Shown in pieces: positions 21,301 to 28,936 of a DNA stretch of 64,000 nucleotides. The stretch comes from an uncultured Verrucomicrobiota bacterium. GTDB lineage: Bacteria > Verrucomicrobiota > Kiritimatiellia > CAIVKH01. The notes under the pieces were generated by a model. That model was not told the origin of the DNA, searched no databases, and saw only the letters and a list, made by a program, of their open reading frames with translations. The stretch lies in contig CALKUH010000067.1 of the NCBI GenBank assembly GCA_937996795.1, positions 62,001 through 126,000 of the forward strand. Direction: 5' to 3'. A program made the position numbers and the translations under genes. Every line of letters starts with the position of its first letter. Position 1 is the first letter of the stretch.

Positions 21301-22753
21301 CAATCTAGTCGCGGTTACTGGGTTGGTTGTCGAGGCGTCATTTGCGCCGATAGTCGTTGGCGTGCATACCATGCTGGTGAGTGCTGTGGACGGCGCCGGG
21401 CTCACGACAACGGCTGCCACCATCTTCACTGTAATTTCGTCGAATCCAACCTACTCTGTCGTGAACATTACACCATCCTGGGCTTATCCAAGAGATCATA
21501 ACAATCGCGGAGAGGTGTTGCTTGATTACTCGGTGACAAACTTCTATGTCTGGTCTAATGGAGTGTATCAAACCCTGGTTCCGACGACGTCGCATTCGTA
21601 TATCAGCGGACGGCTAAAATTGGCAAAGTTTAATGACAAGGGCGAGTATGTCGCGACCGGAGTCACTACAGGAGGCAAGGACCGAGCCTTCATCTGGCGT
21701 GGCGGAGGAGCGGCCGAAGATATCGGTGCATTCTCGACCAACGAAACAATCGGGTACGACATTAACAATCGGGGAGATGTCGCCGCGCTGATAGAATTCT
21801 CCTCAACAAACATGCATGCCGCGCGATGGCGTTCAGGGCATTGGGTTGATGTTACTCTACAACACTTGGGACCGTCTCATCTGGCCGCTGTTCCGCTGGT
21901 GGGTGCGCACGGGGAACTCGTTTCGGAATATACATCAACTGGTAGTCCTTCTAGAAAGTCCGTCATAATGGCTCGAATGCATGATTCGTCCAGTTTGTAC
22001 GAATCGAACAGGCACAATCACGTTCGCGCCGCAAATGCGTATGGTGCGATATGCGGCGTGATGATTGGTACCAATGCGGGGTCGCCTTTGCTCGGGTCGT
22101 GGAGAATCGATTCGTTTGGTAGCGTTCGCAAACTGCTGAATGTGCCCCCTGCGGCGCTTGGTTCAGCACATTCGATCAATGATGCCGGCTGGATTGCTGG
22201 ATATTACAATGCGTCGGAAGAAATACCGGTTATCTGGATTGGAACGAATTATATGCCGATAAGCGGGTTGGTCACTGGATATGCAGGTGCTGCCATTGCG
22301 AGGGCGATATCAATTAACAATCATTTTGATATTGTCGCACAGCGTAGTTCTGCCGTTCCGTATGTCTACTTGCGAATGGATTCGGGTTATAGAAACTACC
22401 TAACGAATGATTGGGATGGTGATGGTCTGGAAACCTGGCGGGAGCATGGGTTGGGTACAAACCCGCATAAACGCGATACAAACGGAGATGGTTGCGATGA
22501 CGGAAAGGCAATTCGCTACGGTGTATCTCCAGTCGATGAAGATGCAGACGGAGACGGCTTGCTAAATCATGAAGAACTTGCCTTGGGGACCAACCCGCAT
22601 GTGGCTGATACGGATGGAGATGGTGTCGATGACGGAGAAGATGCGTATCCTTTGGACGCTACACGCGTCGAATACCCATCGCCCAATCCGGCCGACATTA
22701 ATGCACCAAGTGTTGATATTCATGAGCCTGTCGATGCTGTGTTGATTGAATAG
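15323..22753 (+). CDS. Giant secreted LamG/TSP3/HAF-repeat protein
   Basis: 2476 residues from GTG 15323, five nt after AGAGGAG. A signal peptide ends near SSA32. The N-terminal 430 residues are unrecognised. Residues about 450-745 look like a right-handed beta-helix (SGSKLTIEPGAVIKL). TSP3-like calcium segments follow (DADGDGLADF, DTDGDGLNDA). Two tandem units of about 333 residues (838-1503) each contain a LamG lectin fold and a Cna-B-like linker ending WRDANGNGVRDYFEP. A third, LamG-less unit and a further LamG (about 1613-1833) follow. Ig-like repeats (1853-2040), a HAF-type repeat region (about 2046-2356; INNRGDVAAL) and C-terminal TSP3 repeats complete the protein. It is probably a surface adhesin or scaffold. 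It is in one operon with the Rhs gene 14 nt downstream. Base composition shifts to lower G+C from about 20.4 kb, inside the gene. Confidence 0.72.
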   Translation: MRRKCRQGGRRVSATQAGIFAVAVSLAALSSAQMAPSTLSAPLDVESLRHQAAERGITLEAYAAQFGSPVVESLSDTNSAVYIEQMRLTSVAESDVHAANMELVIEPEPVADRTGTNALEYLAQRQEAARLASLNANEQARSEQPSAAPRVETLTSAILAVGSAQEPGALILHPRFETGGYIEFTDATTPVRFAPDLNQAVVVETTRRVSRAPSRSAAAGLAYHEGRTGRRIVIAQPRASRVQATQDGVFYTNAFDAIDADVVYRVHPWGVEQFVYLYGGLPDPAELGLDPDDVTLCVLTELMGIALDDMGVSREGGRQPDELSTEPIKVFRQDLEGWYEAHDFMRSYAYAGKGGLGLGGSHLDAPQRRSLGQRLIREGGRVFLSEELSLATILEENPGLLAEKKFAGDRTQSLPAPRPASSGQPAIAEPARPSEGMDMAAYRPRDGPHFVMDYIEYTGSNTTDLIFRNGQTYFISAPLILSGSKLTIEPGAVIKLATNASIQLINGARVESRSHLLNPAIFTSASDTNHGEVIYSGQNPLTNRYLRALILDSGTNELTGVVIKYAQTGVEINAPGTQTIKHVQFLFCQRGVTLDGAGTVGIVANALIRDGSEGVQAGSREARITQHTFMNLTNWAVSTAGSITNLELRRNIFYAITNAFASNVALSVGTVSHNAAYDVPAGWMGTSVATLATNTFEVGPYGSNYLLQTSPAVNAGGGWGALYGLYHYTTATNGAKELSTTIDLGFHYATTNDADGDGLADFIEDSSGNGSYNVSEDYSNLNASDTDGDGLNDAQEHALGTNPRVADTDGDGADDGVEVAQGTDPLNAASFPATVSGTVTYSGSQTGQIHIIAQSYGVVTSPAAFHMDFNNATNTLRDNSAWQTPATSLGATWQSTGGLASSGGYYFDGNGPISLGDFPQVEGAYNLTFGGWVRPEPGIWLGGLMGKTYYGDESIMLLIPEETNAEVYVMQQSQTSWTVARTNGVITNHYAWHHMMAVYTGTNTLLYINGELATVSSAVSLQPVRSNGVAATLGDAGGDMWWTLYGHLDEMRVHRAVLSLAEIRGLYLGGLDAGAKRSVTNATTGAYAIANVPNGTNYWVWAWRDANGNGVRDYFEPVGFHPGNSLSVTDDVSGVDIQLTDPDADGDGHSDWTELQKGTDPANPSSYPTLIAGGTSYSGSQTGLVYISLAQYASVTSQPVLHLRFDGTNTTYDNSAWQNSIGVSGPTWTNAGKFGGAYSFNNNYITLGQLHQSVGITGLSWGAWISAKSGISLGGILSKTTYGDDSYYMILANNGSSVETRIKPADNGAVRDAIKTAIITNNTWQHLFATYNGTQTRLYLNGSLVATSAVFAAQPIRSNNVTAVLGALSSSAGWWYKGLMDEVQMYRTVLSTNELAGLYRHGVATEYRQGVTQTVLGAYSFTNAPPLTNYWLMAWRDANGNGVRDYFEPAGFHSGNGFSLTGDVSDVNIVLTDPDSDGDGASDWLELQVGTSLTDPTSYPCNISGRLSYTGGQTGLFRVIAVATQTFVTTLSTTGDVYVISNVPNKRAYTVTAHRDSDGDQTNDAPEAYGAYTNNPFVLSNTVTNININLVDPDTDLDGMPDWWEILHGFNPNSLASNSLVAWWRFEEAAGLVASNAVNTNYHGSLLNMAATNRMSGRVGQAMWFDGENDYIAITNTLSLAVTNAITVDAWAWADSLDEASLWRALLTEVYAGDGTVDFSLSVHGANQRATAGFHDYTWRMQSNTASFVTGVWTRLTGIFDGTNVFLFENGILRANGAAGTNTLPNGVNGWRIGRRHDNGNASDMWHGLIDEVRIYSSALSINAVATMYDALADSDGDGITNVQEYELGFDPHATNNLPPQVTLVSPANLYRGGIGAYVGLEAVASDANGSITSVVFYVDGQIAATDAVSPYQAAWHANKHGWLDVHAIASDNQGWSTTSNVHRVEIRRQLEIVIESPQSNALIRVGDTLPIACRVDTFEAIEVMLGVRINNSNLVAVTGLVVEASFAPIVVGVHTMLVSAVDGAGLTTTAATIFTVISSNPTYSVVNITPSWAYPRDHNNRGEVLLDYSVTNFYVWSNGVYQTLVPTTSHSYISGRLKLAKFNDKGEYVATGVTTGGKDRAFIWRGGGAAEDIGAFSTNETIGYDINNRGDVAALIEFSSTNMHAARWRSGHWVDVTLQHLGPSHLAAVPLVGAHGELVSEYTSTGSPSRKSVIMARMHDSSSLYESNRHNHVRAANAYGAICGVMIGTNAGSPLLGSWRIDSFGSVRKLLNVPPAALGSAHSINDAGWIAGYYNASEEIPVIWIGTNYMPISGLVTGYAGAAIARAISINNHFDIVAQRSSAVPYVYLRMDSGYRNYLTNDWDGDGLETWREHGLGTNPHKRDTNGDGCDDGKAIRYGVSPVDEDADGDGLLNHEELALGTNPHVADTDGDGVDDGEDAYPLDATRVEYPSPNPADINAPSVDIHEPVDAVLIE
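17836..18837 (+). repeat. LamG unit, tandem copy 1
   Basis: About 1.0 kb coding unit starting at the SGTVTYSGSQTG segment and ending in a TSP3 segment. It recurs immediately as copy 2. The DNA is close to identical around the WRDANGNGVRDYFEP segment (18630-18680 versus 19626-19676). Confidence 0.75.
18838..19831 (+). repeat. LamG unit, tandem copy 2
   Basis: Second tandem copy of the unit at 17836-18837. A partial third copy without the LamG part begins at 19832 (RLSYTGGQTGLF) and runs to about 20110. Confidence 0.72.
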
Positions 22754-22767
22754 GAGGCATTATTCCC

Positions 22768-25700
22768 GTGATAGCATCCACTCCGGTAATTTCGTGCGTG
22801 ATCTTGCGAGCCGCGGCCGTTCTCATGCCTGCATGGCTTTTAATCTTCGGCACAAATTCATTTGCGGAAGAAGTAGGAGTGATGGCCGCCGACACGATAT
22901 ACGAAGAGGGTATTCTCAATAACGGCGTATTTGGCGAGGCTCTCACTCCGACTCGCGCAGGCAAAGCTTCGACAGATGAAGACAAAATACTGAAAGTCAT
23001 TATGGATAAATATCAGGGTAGCGGGAAGCTGATGGATACGGGGGGGCTGGAGGAGTACATTCAGCTTCATCCTCACTCGCGCTGGAATCCTTCCCTCTTG
23101 CTGTCTTTAGGTCGGGTTTATTACCTCAATGGCTACTTCGTGCGAGCGATAAACGCCTGGAGCAATTCGTGGTCAGCCGTTCGGCACACCGAGGATATTC
23201 CGTCGCGCGAACTGGGGGACCGGGCAGTCGCGGAGCTGTTGCATCTTCTGGCGAAAATTGGTCGATACGATGAGATGGAGGCTATCATCGCGCAGATTGG
23301 TGATCACCAGCCGGCCGGCTCGGCGGGGGTAAAATATGACGCTGCCCTGCGAGGACTTAATCAAATGAAGACAAGGCCTGATCTTGCCTTCAAGTGTGGT
23401 CCGTATGCTTTGGGTGAGATCTACTCGTGCATCACATCGAATCGCCTTATGCCATCCGCCGTGGCGGACGTCTCCAGTTCAACGCAGGGAACTTCACTTT
23501 CAGAAGTTGCTGGTCTCGCCAGCCTGATTGGGTTGGATATGGTTCCGGCGGTACGATTGGGTGAAGATGCGGAGATCATTGTTCCCTCGGTGATGCATTG
23601 GCGAGTCGGCCATTTTGCCGCCCTGGTTCGGCGCTCTGGAGAGCACTATTTGGTTCGGGATCCTACATTTGGGGATGAGTTCTGGATAACGAAGGAGGCG
23701 ATTGATTCCGAAGCTTCGGGGAGCTACTTGGTGCCTCGGGACAAGCTGACTGATGGATGGATGCTGATGGAGGACGAACGCGCGGCAACTGTATGGGGGA
23801 GAGGAGCCGCGTCTTCGGAAGACACGGATGCAATCAAGCCCTACGATGAAAAATGCCTCAACCCGGAGGACTGTTTCGTCATTCGCGGCGTTCCGTTTTA
23901 TAATGTGCACGCCATGCTCGTAAGCCTAAACATCGGCTTTCGACCCTTCTCGTATGACGCAAATTTCGGCCCCAATATCGGCTTTAATTTGACCTACAAC
24001 CAGCGGGATATCAATCAGCCGTCTTCTTTTAACTACGGAAATGTTGGCCCTCTGTGGACGCATGACTGGCTGTCTTACGTGGAAGAGGCAAACCCATCGG
24101 CGCCGCTAAGCCAGGTTCGGCTGTACCTGAGGGGAGGCGGTGTGGAGGTGTACAAAAACTTCAACTCCTCAACAGAGTCGTTTGATGTCCATCCGTATAG
24201 CGGCGCACGATTAAGTCTGCTTGGCAGTTCGAACGGAACCAACCACTTTAAGCGAACTCTGCCGGACGGCAGCCGAGAATTTTATACATTGTCCGGCGGC
24301 GGGCTCGTCAATAGGCGGGCATTTCTAACTCATGTATACGAGACTTCACACCATGATGGATATATTCAGTTTCAGTATGACGCACTGTTGAGGGTAACAA
24401 ATGTTGTGGATGCAGGAGATAGGCGACATTCGGTATTATATCATTCGACAAATATATATCTTATAAAGCGGGTGACAGATCCGCAGGGAAATTATGTCGA
24501 ACTGCAATACGATTCCTTCAAGAGAATTTCTTCGATCCGTGACGTCTTTGGGCAGACGAATATTTTTATGTACGCAACAAACGGTTTTGTCCGGTCGATG
24601 GTGACTCCATATGGAGAAACGAAGTATGAACACGGGGCAAAGGCTGTCGGCAATGATCGGTGGCTTGAGGTGGAGACGCCCCTGGGAGAGCGCGAGCGAT
24701 TTGAGCATAATCATGATTATACGTATTACTGGGATTCATACGCATACTCCCAAGCGGGGGGCGCGTCTCTGGCGTACTCAAACGCCGTGTTCTGGCACTG
24801 GTTGCGCAAGGGGGATAACCCCAGCATGCTTTCGGGAACGCTGAGGACACGCGGGCGACCATCGGAGCCGACCCGGTATTATCGTTATGTCGGTCAGGAC
24901 ACCAACTTTACGCGGGAGGGAAACACATCGTTTCCTTCCGAAATTCTTCAAATCTTGTCCGGTGGCGTAACGCAACGATTTCGTTACACGTACAACAGCA
25001 TGGGGCGTGTAACGAGCGAGATCGATCCGTTGGGGCGAAATCTCGTGTATGCGTACGCGACAAATCTGGTTGATGTGATCTCAATTCGAAGTACGGGTTC
25101 ATACGACGGATTTTTTATCCAAAATGCTTCGTATTCGAACAACTTGCCGGTGCATGTCATGAGGGCGGTCGGCGGTAGTGTAAAATATGAATACGACGCG
25201 AAATTGCTTCTTGCGTATGTCACGAATGCGAGCGGCTCTTGGGGGAGATTCTATTACAATTCTTCAGGTGCCTTGACTCAGGGGGTCTTGTCTGCTGTTG
25301 GAACAAATCATTATTATCGCGACCAGAACGATCGACTCGAAAAATATGTCGGGGCTGACGGCTATGTCTTCACCAATGAGTATGATGTGTATGGCAGGCT
25401 GGCGAGAATAAAGTATTCGGATGGCACATATCGGCAGTATTCATATACCAAATACGACATGACGGCATTCCGGGATCGTCTTGGTCGTTGGACGCATATT
25501 GCATACGACCCGCTGCGGCGCCCGGTTTCAATCCGCGACTGGTCAGGTCGCGTTACGCGAATGGAATGGTGTGGATGCGGTGGCATGACGGAGCTGACTG
25601 ATCCGGCCGGGAGAAGAACCGAGTGGCGCCGCGACGCGAGCGGGAGAGTAGCGCAAAAGGTGTATCCAGATGGCTCATCAATTCAGTATTTCTATGATGA

Positions 25701-27858
25701 GGTCGGGCTTCTCAATCGGGTCGTCGATCCCCTCGGGCAGTCTATGTGGTTGACATACTACCTCGACGGCCAGGTTGATCGAATCAGTTGGTCGAATGCC
25801 GTAAATCAGACGCCCGCTGTTAAGCACTACTATGATCCAAGATATGGCTGGTTGGACAGGATGGATGATGGGCAGGGCAGTACGCTTTTCTCTCGCTATT
25901 TGCCTACAAACGGAACTCCATCATGGGCGGGTCTTGTGCAGGCTGTTGATGGGCCGCTGTCGAATGACACGATCTCACTTCACTACGATGTTGCTGGCCG
26001 CGTAACGAACAGGACTCTGAATGGCGTCGCCGTCAACGTGAGCTACGATGTGGCGGGAAGGGTTGTCAGCTCGACTTCTTCTCTGGGAACAAATTCGATT
26101 GAATATGCTCCATATTCATTTCGCCCCGTGCGGTCCGAGTACGCGGGCGGTCTTCTCGCGCGATATGAATACGCAGGTTCGGCAAACGATTATCGCTTGA
26201 TTCGTATGTCGTATACCAATAGTGTGGGATCCCATATTCGCAGCTTCGCCTACGAATATGATTCGGAGGGCATGATCACGAGACTAACGAAATTGAGAGG
26301 CGCTTTTCTTCCGGAGGTGATGCGCATTATTTATGACGAATCAGGCCAACTTGCGGCGGCCGTCTCGATTGATGGGGGCGCGGGGAGCGCTCCTGTACAT
26401 ACAGAGTCATTTCACTATGATCTGGCTGGCAATCGCGTTGGCGCCCAACACGGAGCCAGGGTGAACTATACGGTTTTCGACAAGCTGAATCGTGCCGTGC
26501 ATCAATCGCCCGGCGGTGTTTTCAGGATTTCGGGTCAAATTGACGAGCCGGGTCGCGTCTGGTTGGATGCTCGCGAAGCTCGTGTTGCGGGCGATGGCAC
26601 TTTCGTGGGAGAGGGGTCTGGCGACGCGCATTCGACCTCGGTTTTTGAAGTTGCGGCAGCCGATTTTTCGGGGAATGTTGCGACCAGCGTGTTCGCGGCG
26701 GCGGTGACGCCGGGTGAGGCGGAAACCTATGCGTACGATGTAAATGGAAACCTGCTTTCAATTACCTCGCGTCAGTCCGTCGTTCGATTCCGATGGGATG
26801 CTGCGGATCGTTTGATTTCCATTACCGAAGGAAGCAGGGAATCAAGATTTTCGTATGACGGAATGGGTCGTCGCGTGCGCCGCGTGGAGGTTGACGGCGC
26901 GGCCACGAACCTTGACGTGAGGTATGTGTGGAGCGGACTCGAATTGGTCGAAGAGCGTTCGGCCACGGGCGCGGTCGTTCGGAAGCGATATTTCCCCGAC
27001 GGTTTTGCCTCGATTAACGGATCGCAAACGGGCCTGCATTACTATGTGCGGGACCATTTGGGTTCCGTGACCGACGTTCTGGACGCGAATGGCTCAGTGC
27101 TCGCCTCTTATGACAATTCTCCGTACGGCGTTCGAACCTTGCTCTCCGGGAACGACATTTCCGAGGTCGGATTTACGGGTCATTTCCACCACGAGCCATC
27201 GGGCCTTGTGATTGCGCCCTATCGCTTTTATGATCCCAAGCGAGGTCGTTGGCTCTCCCGCGATCCCATCGGCATCGCGGGGGGGATCAACCTCTACGCC
27301 TACGTGAACAATAACCCCATCAACTACGTCGACCCCCTGGGGTTGCAGAGCGCGGATACAAGCTTTGTCGATGACGAGTTGGCACGGCGCGCGGCGGTAC
27401 GCCAAGGAGTCGCTGATCTGGGGAGAGGCATTCAAACCGGTTTTGATGCCGTCGCCGGACTGAACCCCGTAGTGGGCGCGGGCGAGGCGCTGAGCGGTAA
27501 GAGTGCTTCGGGCCAAACCCTTAGCGGAACGGATCGGGGCTTAGCCGCGGCTGGTCTCTTTGGCGGCGTATTCAAGGGCTTTCGAGCGGCGAAATGTGCA
27601 AAGAATTTGCTGAATGAGGGCGATGCGCTGCTTGCCGTCGTGAAGGAGGGGAAAGTGATTGCGCAAACGAGAGATATTGCTCTTTCTCATGCGTCGTTCG
27701 TTGAACGATCTTTGGGGCAACTCCCCGAAGGTGCTCATGTGGTAACTGTTGGAAAGTTTGACGGGAAGGTGAGAGTTCTTAATTCTAAAACGTTTCATGG
27801 CAATCAGGCTGCGGCTCCAAAGTCCGTTGCAGACGCCGTGATGAACGTATACGAATAA
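22768..27858 (+). CDS. Rhs/YD-repeat protein with N-terminal C39-like peptidase and variable C-terminal domain
   Basis: 1696 residues from GTG 22768, preceded by AGGAGG. Residues 1-34 resemble a signal peptide. A helical region precedes a C39/papain-like peptidase (about 205-310): Cys210 in KCGPYAL, His282 in RVGHFAAL and Asp298 in VRDPTFG have the spacing of C39 triads. From about 380 comes an Rhs/YD shell (GPLWTHDW, many YDxxGR repeats), ending in the Rhs core signature (RFYDPKRGRWLSRDPIG, then NPINYVDPLGL ending at residue 1526). The 170-residue tail holds a pretoxin-like glycine-rich part (GAGEALSGKSASGQTLSGTD) and a compact last domain (ALSHASFVERSLG, then VVTVGKFDGKVRVLNS). By family precedent the shell encapsulates a toxin released by self-cleavage. 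The toxin activity is not recognised. G+C is below the window average. Confidence 0.85.
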   Translation: MIASTPVISCVILRAAAVLMPAWLLIFGTNSFAEEVGVMAADTIYEEGILNNGVFGEALTPTRAGKASTDEDKILKVIMDKYQGSGKLMDTGGLEEYIQLHPHSRWNPSLLLSLGRVYYLNGYFVRAINAWSNSWSAVRHTEDIPSRELGDRAVAELLHLLAKIGRYDEMEAIIAQIGDHQPAGSAGVKYDAALRGLNQMKTRPDLAFKCGPYALGEIYSCITSNRLMPSAVADVSSSTQGTSLSEVAGLASLIGLDMVPAVRLGEDAEIIVPSVMHWRVGHFAALVRRSGEHYLVRDPTFGDEFWITKEAIDSEASGSYLVPRDKLTDGWMLMEDERAATVWGRGAASSEDTDAIKPYDEKCLNPEDCFVIRGVPFYNVHAMLVSLNIGFRPFSYDANFGPNIGFNLTYNQRDINQPSSFNYGNVGPLWTHDWLSYVEEANPSAPLSQVRLYLRGGGVEVYKNFNSSTESFDVHPYSGARLSLLGSSNGTNHFKRTLPDGSREFYTLSGGGLVNRRAFLTHVYETSHHDGYIQFQYDALLRVTNVVDAGDRRHSVLYHSTNIYLIKRVTDPQGNYVELQYDSFKRISSIRDVFGQTNIFMYATNGFVRSMVTPYGETKYEHGAKAVGNDRWLEVETPLGERERFEHNHDYTYYWDSYAYSQAGGASLAYSNAVFWHWLRKGDNPSMLSGTLRTRGRPSEPTRYYRYVGQDTNFTREGNTSFPSEILQILSGGVTQRFRYTYNSMGRVTSEIDPLGRNLVYAYATNLVDVISIRSTGSYDGFFIQNASYSNNLPVHVMRAVGGSVKYEYDAKLLLAYVTNASGSWGRFYYNSSGALTQGVLSAVGTNHYYRDQNDRLEKYVGADGYVFTNEYDVYGRLARIKYSDGTYRQYSYTKYDMTAFRDRLGRWTHIAYDPLRRPVSIRDWSGRVTRMEWCGCGGMTELTDPAGRRTEWRRDASGRVAQKVYPDGSSIQYFYDEVGLLNRVVDPLGQSMWLTYYLDGQVDRISWSNAVNQTPAVKHYYDPRYGWLDRMDDGQGSTLFSRYLPTNGTPSWAGLVQAVDGPLSNDTISLHYDVAGRVTNRTLNGVAVNVSYDVAGRVVSSTSSLGTNSIEYAPYSFRPVRSEYAGGLLARYEYAGSANDYRLIRMSYTNSVGSHIRSFAYEYDSEGMITRLTKLRGAFLPEVMRIIYDESGQLAAAVSIDGGAGSAPVHTESFHYDLAGNRVGAQHGARVNYTVFDKLNRAVHQSPGGVFRISGQIDEPGRVWLDAREARVAGDGTFVGEGSGDAHSTSVFEVAAADFSGNVATSVFAAAVTPGEAETYAYDVNGNLLSITSRQSVVRFRWDAADRLISITEGSRESRFSYDGMGRRVRRVEVDGAATNLDVRYVWSGLELVEERSATGAVVRKRYFPDGFASINGSQTGLHYYVRDHLGSVTDVLDANGSVLASYDNSPYGVRTLLSGNDISEVGFTGHFHHEPSGLVIAPYRFYDPKRGRWLSRDPIGIAGGINLYAYVNNNPINYVDPLGLQSADTSFVDDELARRAAVRQGVADLGRGIQTGFDAVAGLNPVVGAGEALSGKSASGQTLSGTDRGLAAAGLFGGVFKGFRAAKCAKNLLNEGDALLAVVKEGKVIAQTRDIALSHASFVERSLGQLPEGAHVVTVGKFDGKVRVLNSKTFHGNQAAAPKSVADAVMNVYE

Positions 27859-27873
27859 TTAGGCGATAGACTC

Positions 27874-28251
27874 ATGAGCAATGGACGAAATGCCGAGTTA
27901 AGACGCTCCCTTGTTGATGAGCTTAATAGCCGTGGCGTGGTGCCCATGGCAGCACGTAGATGCTGGTTGATGTCTCGCCTGCTGGAGTATGTTCAGCGTT
28001 GCCTTGGCTTTCTGAATTTAGAGAACCCGGTGTCAATGCGAGCGATCTTGAATAGTGATCTCTGGGAAATGGTGGTTGTGGCGATTGATGTGATCAATGC
28101 GGAGGCACCAGTCGGCAATCTGGAACCCAACATCCGGAATCGTTGGTCTCTTGTGTGTGCGCATGCCGAGAGAATCGAGATCTCTGAACAATACGAACTC
28201 CTGAAGGACATTGATCGCGAAGTGCAGGCATTATGCATGGCCCTGCGCTGA
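27874..28251 (+). CDS. Candidate immunity protein for the Rhs C-terminal domain
   Basis: 125 residues, beginning 15 nt after the Rhs stop on the same strand and of the same lower G+C. It is a cytoplasmic, mostly helical protein with no signal peptide or membrane segment (LRRSLVDELNSRG, SRLLEYVQRCLGFLN, SDLWEMVVVAIDVIN, ISEQYELLKDIDREV). No family is recognised. Its assignment rests on position only: small orphan genes directly downstream of an rhs tip normally encode the cognate immunity protein. A weak AGGCGAT precedes the ATG. Confidence 0.6.
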   Translation: MSNGRNAELRRSLVDELNSRGVVPMAARRCWLMSRLLEYVQRCLGFLNLENPVSMRAILNSDLWEMVVVAIDVINAEAPVGNLEPNIRNRWSLVCAHAERIEISEQYELLKDIDREVQALCMALR

Positions 28252-28499
28252 AGCGCTTCGTTCGGCGCTGAAGAAGTCCTTTGCGCTTACCTCGGCCCGC
28301 TGGCGCGGGCCTCGGGACAACTCGCTCGCGTTGCTCGCTCGTGCGCTGCGCGGTATGTCACGCAAGCTGCTGGCGCACCTTGCGCGCCAACCGCTCCGCT
28401 TTCCGCCCCCTACGCACACTAATAGGGGGTAATAGGGTCAGGGGGGTAATAGGGTCAGGTCTGTATCTTTATACAATTGACTCGGCGGCGTGACGGCGT
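28252..28499. other. Intergenic region with high-G+C repeat-like segment
   Basis: G+C rises sharply right after the immunity gene. 28281-28400 is a dense CG-rich segment (CTCGCTCGCGTTGCTCGCTCG) of the kind often dispersed between genes, loosely resembling positions 25-110. No gene is supported. Confidence 0.4.
28425..28477 (+). repeat. Left flank of a Y1-transposase element with 18-nt tandem repeat
   Basis: GGGGGTAATAGGGTCAGG occurs at 28425-28442 and again at 28442-28459 (period 17), followed by TCTGTATCTTTATACAATT. Flanks of the type GGGTCAGGTCT...ATACAATT commonly border REP-associated Y1 transposase genes. A degenerate direct copy lies right of the gene at about 28830-28864. Confidence 0.55.
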
Positions 28500-28511
28500 A
28501 TGAATGGGGCC

Positions 28512-28826
28512 ATGGCCCGACCGCTGCGCATCAATGTTCCGGACGGCTGGTACCATGTGACGGCACGCGGGACCGATCGACGGGTCATCTTCCCGGACGA
28601 GTCCTGCCACCGCCATTTCCTCGAACTTCTGGAAGAGATGACCGTGCGGCATCGCGTGAATCTGCATGCCTATGTGCTGATGCCGAACCATTATCATCTG
28701 GTGCTCTCCACCCCGGACGCGAACCTGAGCGCCGCCATGCAGTGGCTGAAGACCTCGTACAGCATGTCAAGAGGTAAAGGGGTCAGTCCGCACATAGTTG
28801 CAGCTTTTGGTTCTGTGAAATGGTGA
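28512..28826 (+). pseudogene. Truncated Y1 (IS200/REP-associated) transposase
   Basis: The frame starts with the typical opening of REP-associated tyrosine transposases (MARPLRINVPDGWYHVTARG, TDRR). It keeps the HUH-type motif MPNHYHLVLSTP and reaches AMQWLKTSYS, where the catalytic Tyr is expected. After that the sequence departs from the family (RGKGVSPHIVAAFG) and stops at 104 residues, against 200-330 for intact relatives. The family's usual PLFQGRFK block is absent. The 3' half has therefore been deleted, joining the gene to right-flank sequence. Probably inactive. Confidence 0.75.
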
Positions 28827-28829
28827 GGG

Positions 28830-28864
28830 GGATAAGGGTGTCGGTCTTGTATCTGTGAATGAGA
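28830..28864 (+). repeat. Right flank of the Y1-transposase element
   Basis: GGATAAGGGTGTCGGTCTTG followed by TATCTGTGAATGAGA is an imperfect direct copy of the left-flank segment at 28445-28480. It suggests the original element ended here. Confidence 0.4.
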
Positions 28865-28936
28865 AATCGCATCGGCGCCTGGCGAGTGCCCGTGGGGGAA
28901 GCCGGGGTGCGGGTTCATGTAATGCGGGGGCGGCAA

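Noticed and set aside
17580..22680. Repetitive DNA considered as a CRISPR or satellite array
   Set aside because: The repeats are in-frame protein modules (LamG and TSP3) with no short direct repeats and unique spacers.
27785..27800. CTAAAACGTTTCA inside the Rhs gene as an operator
   Set aside because: It lies within coding sequence near the end of the gene, away from any promoter. It shows that partial matches to the AAACGT box also occur by chance.
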